Positions 43,994-52,287 of a stretch of 64,000 bases of DNA are shown here, piece after piece (the first letter of the stretch is position 1; each line of letters begins with the position of its first letter). The notes under the pieces were generated by a model. The model made no database searches. It was not told the origin of the DNA and saw only the letters and a list, made by a program, of their open reading frames with translations. The DNA comes from Pseudoflavonifractor phocaeensis. Its GTDB lineage: Bacteria > Bacillota > Clostridia > Oscillospirales > Oscillospiraceae. A program made the position numbers and the translations under genes. Where the stretch lies: the NCBI RefSeq assembly GCF_021531815.1, contig NZ_JADYUM010000007.1, forward strand, positions 92,310 to 156,309, in the 5' to 3' direction.

Positions 43994-44029
43994 TCGGACC
44001 ATGGAGCTTGCTCCGCGGTCCGATTTTTT
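43994..44029 (+). terminator. Riboswitch-linked terminator before the symporter
   Basis: TCGGACC plus GGAG stem with matching arm around CTTG, followed by six T, between aptamer and start codon. Confidence 0.8.
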
Positions 44030-44051
44030 GTTTGAGGAGAGGAAGTTTGTC

Positions 44052-45455
44052 ATGTTAGCATCCCTGGAAAACGTACTTTACCCCGTAGTCGCCAATATCA
44101 ACACCTATTTGTCCAACTATATCCTGGTCTTTCTGCTCATCGGCGTGGGCCTGTGGTACAGCATCCGCACCCGCTTTGTGCAGGTGCGCTGCTTCGGTGA
44201 GGGCATGAAGAAGGTCTTCGGAAACCTGTCCCTCCACGGCGGACGGCAGGAGAGTGGTATGACCTCCTTCCAGGCCCTGGCCACCGCCATCGCCGCCCAG
44301 GTGGGCACCGGCAACATCGTGGGCGCCTCCGGCGCCATTCTCACCGGCGGTCCCGGCGCCATCTTCTGGATGTGGGTCATCGCCTTCTTCGGCATGGCCA
44401 CCATCTACGCCGAGGCCACCCTGGCCATCAAGACCCGCGTCACCGATGAGGAGGGCAATATCCACGGCGGCCCCGTCTACTACATCACCACCGCCTTCAA
44501 GGGCGCCTTCGGCAAGTTCCTGGCCGGCTTCTTCGCCGTGGCTATCATCCTGGCCCTGGGCTTCATGGGCTGCATGGTCCAGTCCAACTCCATCGGCTCC
44601 ACCTTCCAGACCGCCTTCGGCATCCCCTCCTGGATCGTGGGCGTGGTCCTGGTGGTCATCTGCGGCTTCATCTTCCTGGGCGGCGTCCAGCGCCTGGCCG
44701 CTGTGACGGAGAAAGTGGTCCCTGTCATGGCCGCCATCTTCCTAGTAGGCGGCCTGGTGGTGCTGATCGCCCGGATCCAGTACCTGCCCGCCACCTTCGC
44801 CATGATCTTCAAGTACGCCTTCCAGCCCCAGGCCATCATCGGCGGCGGCTTCGGCTACGCCATCAAGACCGCCATCAGCCAGGGCGCCAAGCGGGGCCTG
44901 TTCTCCAACGAGGCCGGCATGGGCTCCACCCCCCACGCCCACGCTCAGGCCAACGTCACCGATCCCCATGACCAGGGCGTGGTGGCCATGATCGGCGTGT
45001 TTATGGACACCTTCGTGGTGCTGACCCTCAACGCTCTGGTCATCATCTCCACCCTGTACACCCCCGACGGCATCCTGGCCACCGGTGCCATCCCCGAGGG
45101 CATCGGCAAGGCCAACCTGGCCCAGACCGCCTTCGGCACCGTCTTCGGCTCCAGCCTGGGCGCCGCGTTTGTGGCCATCTGCCTGTTCTTCTTCGCCTTC
45201 TCCACCGTGCTGAGCTGGAACCTGTTCGGTAAGATCAATACCATCTACCTGTTCGGCAAGAAGTCTGTGGTGGTCTACTCTGTCATCGCCCTGGTGTTCA
45301 TCTTCCTGGGCACCGTGATGAGCAACGACCTGGTGTGGGAGCTGACCGACATGTTCAATAACCTGATGGTCATTCCCAACGCCATTGCCCTGTTCGCCCT
45401 GACCGATATGGTGGTCAAGTCCACCCACGGCGTGGGTGATCAGCTGAAGAAGTAA
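44052..45455 (+). CDS. Sodium:alanine/glycine symporter (AGCS family)
   Basis: 467 residues with about ten membrane helices, start at MLASLENVLYPVV. Family signatures: TAIAAQVGTGNIVGASGAI (about 77-95), GGPGAIFWMWVIAFFGMAT (about 97-115), GGPVYY (about 142) and KRGLFSNEAGMGSTPHAHA (about 280). Members import alanine or glycine with Na+. Riboswitch control by glycine supports glycine/alanine as substrate. The gene stands alone between the riboswitch and a terminator. Confidence 0.93.
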   Translation: MLASLENVLYPVVANINTYLSNYILVFLLIGVGLWYSIRTRFVQVRCFGEGMKKVFGNLSLHGGRQESGMTSFQALATAIAAQVGTGNIVGASGAILTGGPGAIFWMWVIAFFGMATIYAEATLAIKTRVTDEEGNIHGGPVYYITTAFKGAFGKFLAGFFAVAIILALGFMGCMVQSNSIGSTFQTAFGIPSWIVGVVLVVICGFIFLGGVQRLAAVTEKVVPVMAAIFLVGGLVVLIARIQYLPATFAMIFKYAFQPQAIIGGGFGYAIKTAISQGAKRGLFSNEAGMGSTPHAHAQANVTDPHDQGVVAMIGVFMDTFVVLTLNALVIISTLYTPDGILATGAIPEGIGKANLAQTAFGTVFGSSLGAAFVAICLFFFAFSTVLSWNLFGKINTIYLFGKKSVVVYSVIALVFIFLGTVMSNDLVWELTDMFNNLMVIPNAIALFALTDMVVKSTHGVGDQLKK

Positions 45456-45486
45456 GCGGCCGGGCAGAAGACAGAATAAAAACCGC

Positions 45487-45515
45487 AGGGGCGGGACCGT
45501 GGGTCCCGCCCTTGT
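45487..45515 (+). terminator. Terminator of the symporter gene
   Basis: GGCGGGACC-GTG-GGTCCCGCC followed by TTGTTTG. Confidence 0.8.
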
Positions 45516-45740
45516 TTGTTGTTGGGGATCATGGGACCGCATGTGGATTACTCCAGGATCGCCTCCGCCCCCATCGTCATCAAGGACCGGGCGTGGCTCG
45601 GCTTCAATGCGATCATCTTGAAAGGTGTTACCATCGGAGATGGCGCTGTGGTAGGCGCGGGCAGCGTGGTGACAAAGGACGTTCCGGACTATGCCGTGGT
45701 GGGAGGAAACCCGGACAAGATTTTGAAATATGCCAAATAA
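45516..45740 (+). pseudogene. C-terminal fragment of a hexapeptide-repeat acetyltransferase
   Basis: The 74-codon frame reads IKDRAWLGFNAIILKGVTIG, DGAVVGAGSVVTKDVPDYAV and VGGNPDKILKYAK, the last coils and C-terminus of left-handed beta-helix O-acetyltransferases. The N-terminal two thirds are missing and the frame begins inside the symporter terminator without a ribosome site. A remnant. Confidence 0.7.
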
Positions 45741-45790
45741 AGCCGTGGAGAAGGACTGAAAATCCGATTCCGGCTTAGATAGGATACCAT

Positions 45791-45823
45791 AGAAAACGGC
45801 CGCACATCGGGCGGCCGTTTTCT
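45791..45823. terminator. Bidirectional intrinsic terminator
   Basis: AGAAAACGGCCGC/GCGGCCGTTTTCT around a 7-nt loop. Confidence 0.88.
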
Positions 45824-45847
45824 GCGGAATGGACGGTCTGGAGACGC

Positions 45848-46462
45848 TCAGCCTACCTTGCTCCCGCCCCACTCCACAACAGTGAAGCCAGACCGCTCCG
45901 GCGCGGTCAGGACCTGGGGCTCCACCTCCACGGGGGACTCCAGAGGCTTCCAGGCCATAAAGACCCGCAGCAGGATGTCGGGGGCCGGGGTGACGGACAG
46001 CCGGGCGTGGCTGGTGTAGGCCTCCCCCTGGAAGGAGATCAGGTTGTAGGGATTGCTCTCCAACTGAGGCAGCCAGTAGACAATGAACTCGTTGGCCTCC
46101 CGGCGGGTCAGGCCCAGCTGGGCCAGGGCGTCCTCCAGAAAGGCGGCGATGTCCGCCCCTGCCACGCAGAAGCCCTGGGAGAAATCGTAGCGGGTGCGGT
46201 CAACTCCCTCCCAGTAGAGGTAGTTGTACTCTTTTCCCGCCCCGTCGGTCAGGGTGCCGTCAGGAGCGGCGATCACGGTCCAGCTCCCTTCATAGGAGGG
46301 GTAAGTGCAGGTCAACTGGCCATCATAGTCCAACTCCACCGTCACCAGGGTCTCCTCCTCCGGGTAGAGGTAGATGACGGGTTTGTAGGCCTCCTGGGTA
46401 CAGCCGCACAGAGCCAGAAGGCAGGCAAGGACCAGCAGCAGGGGAAGAAGTGATTTCTTCAT
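45848..46462 (-). CDS. Lipoprotein with KPVIYLYP-type domain
   Basis: 204 residues from ATG 46462 (AAGGAG upstream; a TTG two codons earlier is an alternative). A lipoprotein signal peptide with lipobox LALCGC puts the lipidated cysteine at about residue 21. The mature protein starts with KPVIYLYPEEETLVTVEL, then TCTYPSYEGSWTVIAAPDG and YNYLYWEG, a pattern that I associate with uncharacterised clostridial secreted proteins. Function unknown. Its promoter is the end of the adjacent 270-bp mobile-element-like repeat (TTGCGG, 17 bp, TATAAT on the minus strand, 46511-46539). Confidence 0.75.
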   Translation of the reverse strand: MKKSLLPLLLVLACLLALCGCTQEAYKPVIYLYPEEETLVTVELDYDGQLTCTYPSYEGSWTVIAAPDGTLTDGAGKEYNYLYWEGVDRTRYDFSQGFCVAGADIAAFLEDALAQLGLTRREANEFIVYWLPQLESNPYNLISFQGEAYTSHARLSVTPAPDILLRVFMAWKPLESPVEVEPQVLTAPERSGFTVVEWGGSKVG

Positions 46463-46510
46463 GGGCAAATCGCTCCTTTCTTTTTCTAATATCTAATCAA
46501 TAATTTTTTT

Positions 46511-46780
46511 ATTATAATGCGTACTGAACAAAGCCGCAAGCCTTGAAAGCCAAGTATTTCAAGGCCAATTGGCTTTGTTCAAGTGCAAGGATTTCGGGCA
46601 AAACTGTCCAAAATCCTTGCACCTTCCGCTGGAGCGCCTCAGCGTTCCAGCGGAAATACGCATTGTAACAATGTCTAAATTTCACAAAAACAGCTAGAAT
46701 TAGCTGTTTTTGCGAAATTGCGCGGCGCTTGCCGCGCGAATCAACCGCTTTGCGGTTTATTCAGTAAACATTATTATAAC
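46511..46780. mobile_element. 270-bp MITE-like element with promoter-bearing inverted ends and internal hairpin array
   Basis: Left end ATTATAATGCGTACTGAACA and right end TTTATTCAGTAAACATTATT are imperfect inverted copies. Read outward, each is TTGCGG followed by a TATAAT- or TATTAT-like box. Inside are five consecutive hairpins: GCAAGGATTT/AAATCCTTGC, TCCGCTGGA with complement, TTTC-CAAAAACAGCTA with complement, CGCGGC/GCCGCG and AACCGC/GCGGTT. No coding frame. A 30-bp exact copy of the left end occurs at 38353-38382. Confidence 0.7.
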
Positions 46781-46866
46781 ATAGACGGGAATATTCTATC
46801 CAGGTTGCGGATAAGGATAACATTTTCAAGAAAATTTCTGGGGCGGAGAGCTCCGCGGCTTTTACC

Positions 46867-46895
46867 TTTACCAAAAAGGGGGAATGTGGTATGAT
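46867..46895 (+). promoter_or_regulatory. Promoter of rlmD
   Basis: TTTACC, 17 bp, TATGAT with upstream TG. The -10 overlaps an ATGATG that would otherwise be an upstream start. Confidence 0.6.
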
Positions 46896-46926
46896 GGCAG
46901 CAGAAAAAATGGGAAGGACGTGCCCC

Positions 46927-48555
46927 ATGGCTGATTGGAGAAAAAATACCGTCCACACTCTGGACATCACCGGCTACACCACCGAGGGGATGGGGGTGGC
47001 CCGGCTGGAGGGCCGGGTGGTCTTCATCCCCCACACCATCCGGGGGGAGCAATGGCGGGTCCGGCTGGAAAAGGTGAATAAAAAGGTGGCCTGGGGCCGG
47101 GGGGTGGAGCTGTTGGCCCCCTCCCCGGAGCGGCGGGAGCCTGACTGTCCCCTGATGGGCCGGTGCGGCGGCTGCCAGTTCCGGCACATGACCTACGCCG
47201 AGGAGCTGGAGGCCAAGGGCCAGCGGGTAGCCGACGCCCTGGAACGGGTGGGCGGGGTCCATCTGGACCTGCCACCGGTGCTGGGGGCGAAGGCCCCACT
47301 GCGCTACCGCAATAAGGTCCAGTTTCCCGTGGCCGAGGGAAAACGGGGACTGGCCGTGGGCTACTACCGGCCCCGGAGCCACGATGTGCTGGACGCGGAG
47401 GACTGCCTGCTCCAGCCGGAGGCGGTCACCGCCCTGCGCCGGGCCTTCAAAGACTGGATGGCGCGGTATGGCGTCCCCGCCTACCGGGAGGAGGACGGCT
47501 CCGGTCTGGTCCGCCACCTCTACGTCCGGACCAACAGCCGGGGGGAGTCCCTGTGCTGCGTGGTGGTCAATGGGGAAGGGGCACCCTTCGGCGGCGAGCT
47601 GGTGGAGGCTCTGCGGAAGGCCCACGGGGGTCTGGCCGGGGTGGTGCTGAATTTCAACACCCGGGATACCAACGTGATCCTGGGCACGGAATACCAGACC
47701 CTGTGGGGCCGGGACTGGCTGGAGGAGGAGCTCTGCGGCCTTACCTTCCGGCTGTCGGTGCCCTCGTTCTTCCAGATCAACCGTGCCCAGACGGAACGGC
47801 TCTACGGCGTGGCCCTGGATTTTGCCGGCCTGACCGGGGAGGAGCGGGTGCTGGACCTGTACTGCGGGATCGGCACCATCTCGCTGGCGCTGGCCAAGCG
47901 GGCCAAATCGGTCATCGGGGCGGAGATCGTCCCCCAGGCCATCGAGGACGCAAAGGAGAACGCCCGGCGCAACGGCATCGGCAACGCGGAGTTTTTCTGC
48001 GGCGACGCGGGGGCGGTGGCCCGGAAGCTGGCGGAGGAGGGCGCGCGGCCCCAGGTCATCACGGTGGACCCGCCCCGGAAGGGACTGGGCCCCGAGGTGC
48101 CGGCCATTCTGGCCTCCATGGCTCCGGAGCGCATTGTCTATGTCTCCTGTGACCCGGCTACCCTGGCCCGGGACGTGAAACGGCTGGAGGACCTGAACTA
48201 CCGGGCGGTGCGCGCCCAGGGAGTGGACCTGTTTCCCCGCACAGCCCATGTGGAGACGGTGGTCCTCTTGTCACGGGAAACAAATCCACTGACGGTTGAA
48301 GTCAGAATGGAAGTGGAAACCGGCGAGGTCAAGGAGCATCCGTCCTATAAGCGTATTCAGGAATATGTGCAGGAGAAGTACGGCTTCAAAGTCCATACTG
48401 CATATATTGCAGAGGTCAAGCGCATGGTCGGATTGGATATGCACAAAGCGCCGAACGCTGTGGAGCAGAGGAAGCATGAGTATCATCCATGCCCGCCTGA
48501 AAAGGTCGAGGCAATTAAGGATGCTCTGCGGCATTTCGGCTTAATTGCTGAGTAA
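46927..48555 (+). CDS. rlmD: 23S rRNA (uracil-C5)-methyltransferase RlmD (RumA/TrmA family), probably chimeric 3' end
   Basis: 542 residues from the ATG at 46927 (GGAAGGA upstream; the earlier ATG lies in the promoter). TRAM domain (about 5-60), Fe-S cysteines in CPLMGRCGGCQFRH (about 75), SAM-binding LDLYCGIGTISLALAKRAK (about 317), DPPRKGLG and the catalytic cysteine in VYVSCDPATLARD (about 405). The normal end VETVVLLS is followed by a 90-residue tail (YGFKVHTAYIAEVKRMVG) encoded in clearly lower-GC DNA from about 48285. The switch marks the start of the integrated island; the tail was probably brought by the element. Confidence 0.9.
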   Translation: MADWRKNTVHTLDITGYTTEGMGVARLEGRVVFIPHTIRGEQWRVRLEKVNKKVAWGRGVELLAPSPERREPDCPLMGRCGGCQFRHMTYAEELEAKGQRVADALERVGGVHLDLPPVLGAKAPLRYRNKVQFPVAEGKRGLAVGYYRPRSHDVLDAEDCLLQPEAVTALRRAFKDWMARYGVPAYREEDGSGLVRHLYVRTNSRGESLCCVVVNGEGAPFGGELVEALRKAHGGLAGVVLNFNTRDTNVILGTEYQTLWGRDWLEEELCGLTFRLSVPSFFQINRAQTERLYGVALDFAGLTGEERVLDLYCGIGTISLALAKRAKSVIGAEIVPQAIEDAKENARRNGIGNAEFFCGDAGAVARKLAEEGARPQVITVDPPRKGLGPEVPAILASMAPERIVYVSCDPATLARDVKRLEDLNYRAVRAQGVDLFPRTAHVETVVLLSRETNPLTVEVRMEVETGEVKEHPSYKRIQEYVQEKYGFKVHTAYIAEVKRMVGLDMHKAPNAVEQRKHEYHPCPPEKVEAIKDALRHFGLIAE

Positions 48556-48792
48556 CGTCACTGTGAGGCAGTAAAAATGCCTTATTAAAACTGGAGATAG
48601 TGAGAACAGTGAAATCCTTTCTCCCTGCATGAAAAAAGCACATCAGAAAGCAAAGCACGGCAGAGCGTATACGGTACGCCTTTGGATGTGGAATTTTACG
48701 GCATAGAGCATTTTTACACCATTTGGCAAAATGCGAAAGTGCTTCTTGCAAACAGAGCATTGTTTTACCCGCTGAAATCGCTGTAATGAGGA

Positions 48793-48836
48793 GAAGCCCA
48801 GCATCACGTCAAACGGCGCGTGCTGGGCTTCTTTTT
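48793..48836 (+). terminator. Intrinsic terminator downstream of rlmD
   Basis: GAAGCCCAGCA/TGCTGGGCTTC with 17-nt loop, then five T. Confidence 0.85.
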
Positions 48837-49071
48837 GTTGCGTCTCGGGGCTTTTTTTGGAGGATAATCCCTCCTGTGTGCCATTTGTTTTTCTATGCCG
48901 TGTTGACATACTGCGCTCTACCTATCACGGTAACTGTACGTTCTCGGAACAAAAATGAACACGTTTTCTCTGTATAGGGAGAAAGCCGGAGAGGAATAAG
49001 AGGGTAAGTGCAGGCTGTGGGAACGGTGTGTAAACCACTTTCGGTTTTCCACGGTTTCCATAGCCGCAGCG

Positions 49072-49144
49072 AGGGAGAAAAGGGAGAGGTGGCTTTCTCG
49101 CTCAGGTGGCTTGCCGCCGCTCTTTGGCTCTCCCTTTTCTCCCT
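49072..49144. repeat. Large hairpin, perfect 17-bp arms
   Basis: AGGGAGAAAAGGGAGAG and its exact complement separated by 39 bases, just past the stop of the 143-aa gene. Purine-rich on one strand. It could be a terminator-like structure or a recombination or origin site of the element. Confidence 0.55.
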
Positions 49145-49156
49145 GAGTATCAGGGG

Positions 49157-49588
49157 TTATTCTGCGTCATTGCTCGGCGTAACAGGGCGAAAATCTTCCT
49201 GAACACCTTCGTTCAGATCAAAACACATGGTTTTTGCGTCAGCAACCCAGAAGCCACGCACCCTATACCGCTTTCCGGGAATATAGTCCTCACCCGTAAC
49301 AGCCCGCAGTGGGTCAAGCAGGTTCTTGTTGGAAATTGTTACGACACCCTTCTGTTCTCCCTTCGGCTTGGAGAACTTAAATCCCTTCGGCTCGTTGCTC
49401 TTGCACATACGGATCGCAAACACCTTCGCCTTTGCATCCATTAGGCACAGGACATAGGCGGGATAACCCAAGTCCTCAAGCACCTTCTTGGTGAAGGTCA
49501 CGCCATTCTGGTTCAGGAACATATCAGGGTAGGCGTTGATGTTGGAATCAATGGTTTCAAAGTTCAAAGCGGAAAAATCAAAGTTCAT
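49157..49588 (-). CDS. Conserved-type element protein, 143 aa, unknown function
   Basis: Start with AAAGGA seven bases upstream, 13 bp after the recombinase stop, so co-transcribed with it. The sequence starts MNFDFSALNFETIDSNINAYPDMF and contains VTISNKNLLDPLRAVTGEDY and IPGKRYRVRGFWVADAKTM. No signal peptide or membrane segment. The pattern suits a small cargo or regulatory protein of an integrative element. I do not recognise a named family. Confidence 0.65.
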   Translation of the reverse strand: MNFDFSALNFETIDSNINAYPDMFLNQNGVTFTKKVLEDLGYPAYVLCLMDAKAKVFAIRMCKSNEPKGFKFSKPKGEQKGVVTISNKNLLDPLRAVTGEDYIPGKRYRVRGFWVADAKTMCFDLNEGVQEDFRPVTPSNDAE

Positions 49589-49601
49589 AGTAAAAATCCT
49601 T

Positions 49602-50804
49602 TCATTTCATTGTGTTTTGCGCCTCATCCACGATTTTCATAAACTCCTGACGTTCCATAAAAGACCATCGGGAGTCCATGATCAGATAGCCCTTGAAAAG
49701 ACCATCTTTCACGCGGTATGCGACAAAGTGATTGCTTAGACGGCGCAATGTAGCCCGTTTTGCCGTGCTGTGCCGCTCCAACAGCAGTTTTTGTACCTTT
49801 ATCCAATCCTCTTTTTTAACAATAGCTGTATGGTGATTTTCCTTGAAATACATATTCAGATCAGTGTTTTTCACTGATTTATGTGTGCGGAAATCTTTGG
49901 TATAAGTTTTCTGCATCAAGGCATCACCGCAGTATTTCTCATTTCGGAGGATGCTGCGGACAGTACCGGCAGACCAGAGATCATTTCCCATGGGAGATTT
50001 GATTCCCTGCTCTGTCAGGGCAGCGGCTATTTCCGCTGGTGTTGCTCCCTCCAAGCAGCTTTCGTAGATATACTCGACAATTCGTGCCTCGGTAGGTTCG
50101 ATAACCAACCGCCCAAAGTGGTCGCGGTAGAAGCCCAACGTGTTCTGCACAGAGAACTTGTAAATGCCCTCCGCCATACGCCAGCGAATACCTGCTTTAA
50201 TGGCCTCACTCTTTTGTTGGGATTCCATTTCAGCCAGAGCAGCCAATAGTGAGATCAGGAGGTTATTCCGTCCATCACCGGTATAGGTAATTCCCTCGGT
50301 CTCAAACTCAACGGAAACAGGGGGATTCAGCGCGGAAAGCGTTCGCAGATTATCCAGAATATCCACGATATTCCTACCAAAACGGCTGATGCTTTTCGTG
50401 AGGATCAAGTCAATTTTTCCGTCCACCGCGTCGGCAATCATTTTCTGAAAGCCCAGACGCTTTTCTACGGTAGTTGCACTTATCCCTTCATCTTGATAGA
50501 TTTCAACCAGTTCCCATTGCGGATTGGCTTCAATTCTCTTGGTAAAATGATGAATCTGCATATCGAAACTGCCAACCTGTTGTTCCTCCTGCGTACTGAC
50601 GCGGCAATATGCCGCAACGCGGAGTTTGGGTGGTTCCGCTGCAATTTCTCGCCGTTTTTGCGGCGGGATGACAATGACACCATTTCCGCGCTGATTATAG
50701 GAAATCTCGTCCTGCATCTGGCGACGTTTTTGTTCTCTGCGCTCAGCTCGGCTGCTGGTCTGCCGCTCGGCCTCTATCGCTTTGGGATCAAGCGGTTTGG
50801 CCAT
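49602..50804 (-). CDS. Serine recombinase (resolvase/invertase family, site-specific recombinase)
   Basis: 400 residues from ATG 50804, AGGAGG six bases upstream. A basic N-terminal extension (RRDQKRRQMQ-like) precedes the resolvase catalytic domain: AAYCRVSTQEEQQVGSF with the nucleophilic serine at about residue 69, and LTKSISRFGRNIVDILDNL (about 139). A recombinase domain follows (about 210-330; GTVRSILRNEKYCGDALMQKTY). The C-terminus is shorter than in 500-plus residue large integrases and has no zinc-ribbon cysteines, so it may be trimmed. It is the likely integrase of the island at the rlmD end. Confidence 0.9.
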   Translation of the reverse strand: MAKPLDPKAIEAERQTSSRAERREQKRRQMQDEISYNQRGNGVIVIPPQKRREIAAEPPKLRVAAYCRVSTQEEQQVGSFDMQIHHFTKRIEANPQWELVEIYQDEGISATTVEKRLGFQKMIADAVDGKIDLILTKSISRFGRNIVDILDNLRTLSALNPPVSVEFETEGITYTGDGRNNLLISLLAALAEMESQQKSEAIKAGIRWRMAEGIYKFSVQNTLGFYRDHFGRLVIEPTEARIVEYIYESCLEGATPAEIAAALTEQGIKSPMGNDLWSAGTVRSILRNEKYCGDALMQKTYTKDFRTHKSVKNTDLNMYFKENHHTAIVKKEDWIKVQKLLLERHSTAKRATLRRLSNHFVAYRVKDGLFKGYLIMDSRWSFMERQEFMKIVDEAQNTMK

Positions 50805-51004
50805 ATCCTGCCTCCTGCACCGAGAACGCAACTATTCTTTTGCGCTGCATGGGCATACCACCTCCTTTTTCAGTAAATTTTGACTTTTCACGGAATCACC
50901 ACCTTATCTTCCAATATTTCTATGACATACCGAAAAATCGGGCTGCCAACATAAATAGAGGGCGGCAGAATGCCCTGCCGCCCTGGAATCAATATTCAGT
51001 TGCT

Positions 51005-51475
51005 TCAAAATTGCCATCCCTCACGCTCGCATAAGCCCAAAATGTCAATGCACGGAACATTCAAGCTTTTGCAGACATACGGTATTTTCTTTTCACCTTT
51101 TTTACTCTCTTCGGTGATTACTGTTAGTCCATACTTCATGGCTATGGCAATTAAGAAGGCATCTCCCGATGATTTGACTTGCTTGAAATCGATAAGTTGT
51201 GGATTAGATGTAACGACCTTTTTGACGTTATCCTGAATATCATCATCAATGGGCAGCACCACGCCATGTAATCCTATGTACCATTTTTTTAAATCGTCAT
51301 CATTCACTTCTTCAATTATTTCCGAGCAGGTTACTATGCGCTTTTGCTCAATTAGCTCGTCCATGTGATGCCAAAGTGTCTTATTGATGCTTCTCCGATG
51401 TGGTTCATCATCTTTTTGTGAAAGGATCGAAGATGTGTCTATGATATATTTGGGTTCAGAATCATGATTCACCAT
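51005..51475 (-). CDS. DUF4411 PIN-like protein (putative toxin)
   Basis: 156 residues from ATG 51475 with GGGAGGT six bases upstream. PIN-like layout: KYIIDTSSILSQKDD (first acidic residue), SEIIEEVNDDDLKKW and a central SSGDAFLIAIAMKYGLTVIT (acidic D, about 110) followed by ESKKG. PIN domains are metal-dependent RNases. It overlaps the end of the upstream ImmA/IrrE-type gene by seven bases, so the two are translated together, as in toxin-antitoxin pairs. Toxicity is inferred, not shown. Confidence 0.8.
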   Translation of the reverse strand: MVNHDSEPKYIIDTSSILSQKDDEPHRRSINKTLWHHMDELIEQKRIVTCSEIIEEVNDDDLKKWYIGLHGVVLPIDDDIQDNVKKVVTSNPQLIDFKQVKSSGDAFLIAIAMKYGLTVITEESKKGEKKIPYVCKSLNVPCIDILGLCEREGWQF

Positions 51476-52269
51476 TTCGATACCTCCCACATAAATTTTT
51501 CTATATGGTTCTGTTTTACGCCGAGATAGCGAGATATATCCTGCTTGTCAAAGTAACCCTCTCGATAACCATGAAAGAATGCCCGGCATAATGCAGGGCT
51601 ATTCTGGTCAATAGCCTCACGCGGAATATTCCTAGGAATACCTTTACCAGTTAGCTTTCTATATTCCTGTGCAGCCTTTCGCTCGTTTTCAAACTGTGAT
51701 CTTATTGCGGCTATCAGCATCGCATACTTAGGTTGTCCAATTTTCCCAGAATCCAGTAAACGGCGACAAATAACTTCCTTACTTACTGAAAACTTATCCG
51801 CTAGTGATGAAACAACGTCCAAATCTATTTCTGATTGCGTATAGCTGCCAAGCTGTTTGTTCAGATTTACCCGGGGTACAAGAACTTCTCCAGCAACCGC
51901 GTTGCAAAAGACTTCCTCCGCCTGTGCGGAAAATGAGTCAATCATGTCATTACAGATAACCGAACTTCGCTTAATCAGGTGGACAAGTTCATGAATAATC
52001 GAAAATGTTTTAGCCGGGTATCGATCATCATTATTAAGCCCGATAATTGGCATTGTGGTGTCGTATATGGCAAATCCACGGGCAACCTCAGTATCTACGC
52101 CGGTAAAGCAATGCACAAATACACCGGCATTCTCGACAACATTGCGAATGTATAAATAGAACTGCCTTGTGCTCTGGCATTTATATTGCACATTTGAATC
52201 AATACCAAGACTATTTCTGATTTCTCGTGCCCATTGGATAACATTATTTATGCGAGCATATATATACAT
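51469..52269 (-). CDS. ImmA/IrrE-type metallopeptidase, N-terminal HTH missing
   Basis: 266 residues. Zinc peptidase motif HELVHLI (about 90-96) with a downstream glutamate in QAEEVFCNAVAGEVLVP (about 115-130), as in COG2856. Family members paired with DUF4411 normally begin with an XRE-type helix-turn-helix; here the protein starts just upstream of the peptidase part (MYIYARINN) and lacks it. AGGAGG lies ten bases upstream. It is encoded 19 bp after the truncated restriction gene and overlaps the PIN-like gene. Such proteases release repression by cleaving a regulator. Confidence 0.8.
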   Translation of the reverse strand: MYIYARINNVIQWAREIRNSLGIDSNVQYKCQSTRQFYLYIRNVVENAGVFVHCFTGVDTEVARGFAIYDTTMPIIGLNNDDRYPAKTFSIIHELVHLIKRSSVICNDMIDSFSAQAEEVFCNAVAGEVLVPRVNLNKQLGSYTQSEIDLDVVSSLADKFSVSKEVICRRLLDSGKIGQPKYAMLIAAIRSQFENERKAAQEYRKLTGKGIPRNIPREAIDQNSPALCRAFFHGYREGYFDKQDISRYLGVKQNHIEKFMWEVSKW

Positions 52270-52287
52270 AGGTGGAACCACCTCCTC

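Larger units (their letters stand above)
48556..49156. other. Gene-poor segment after rlmD
   Basis: About 600 bp with no gene I can support. It contains a terminator (48793-48836) and a large hairpin (49072-49144). On the plus strand, codons reading PLDVEFYGIEHFYTIWQNAK before a TAA at about 48786 look protein-like but lack a start, and may be the end of a lost element gene. Confidence 0.4.

Noticed and set aside
46891..46926. ATGATG at 46891 as start of rlmD
   Set aside because: It overlaps the TATGAT -10 box, and the later ATG has the better ribosome site.
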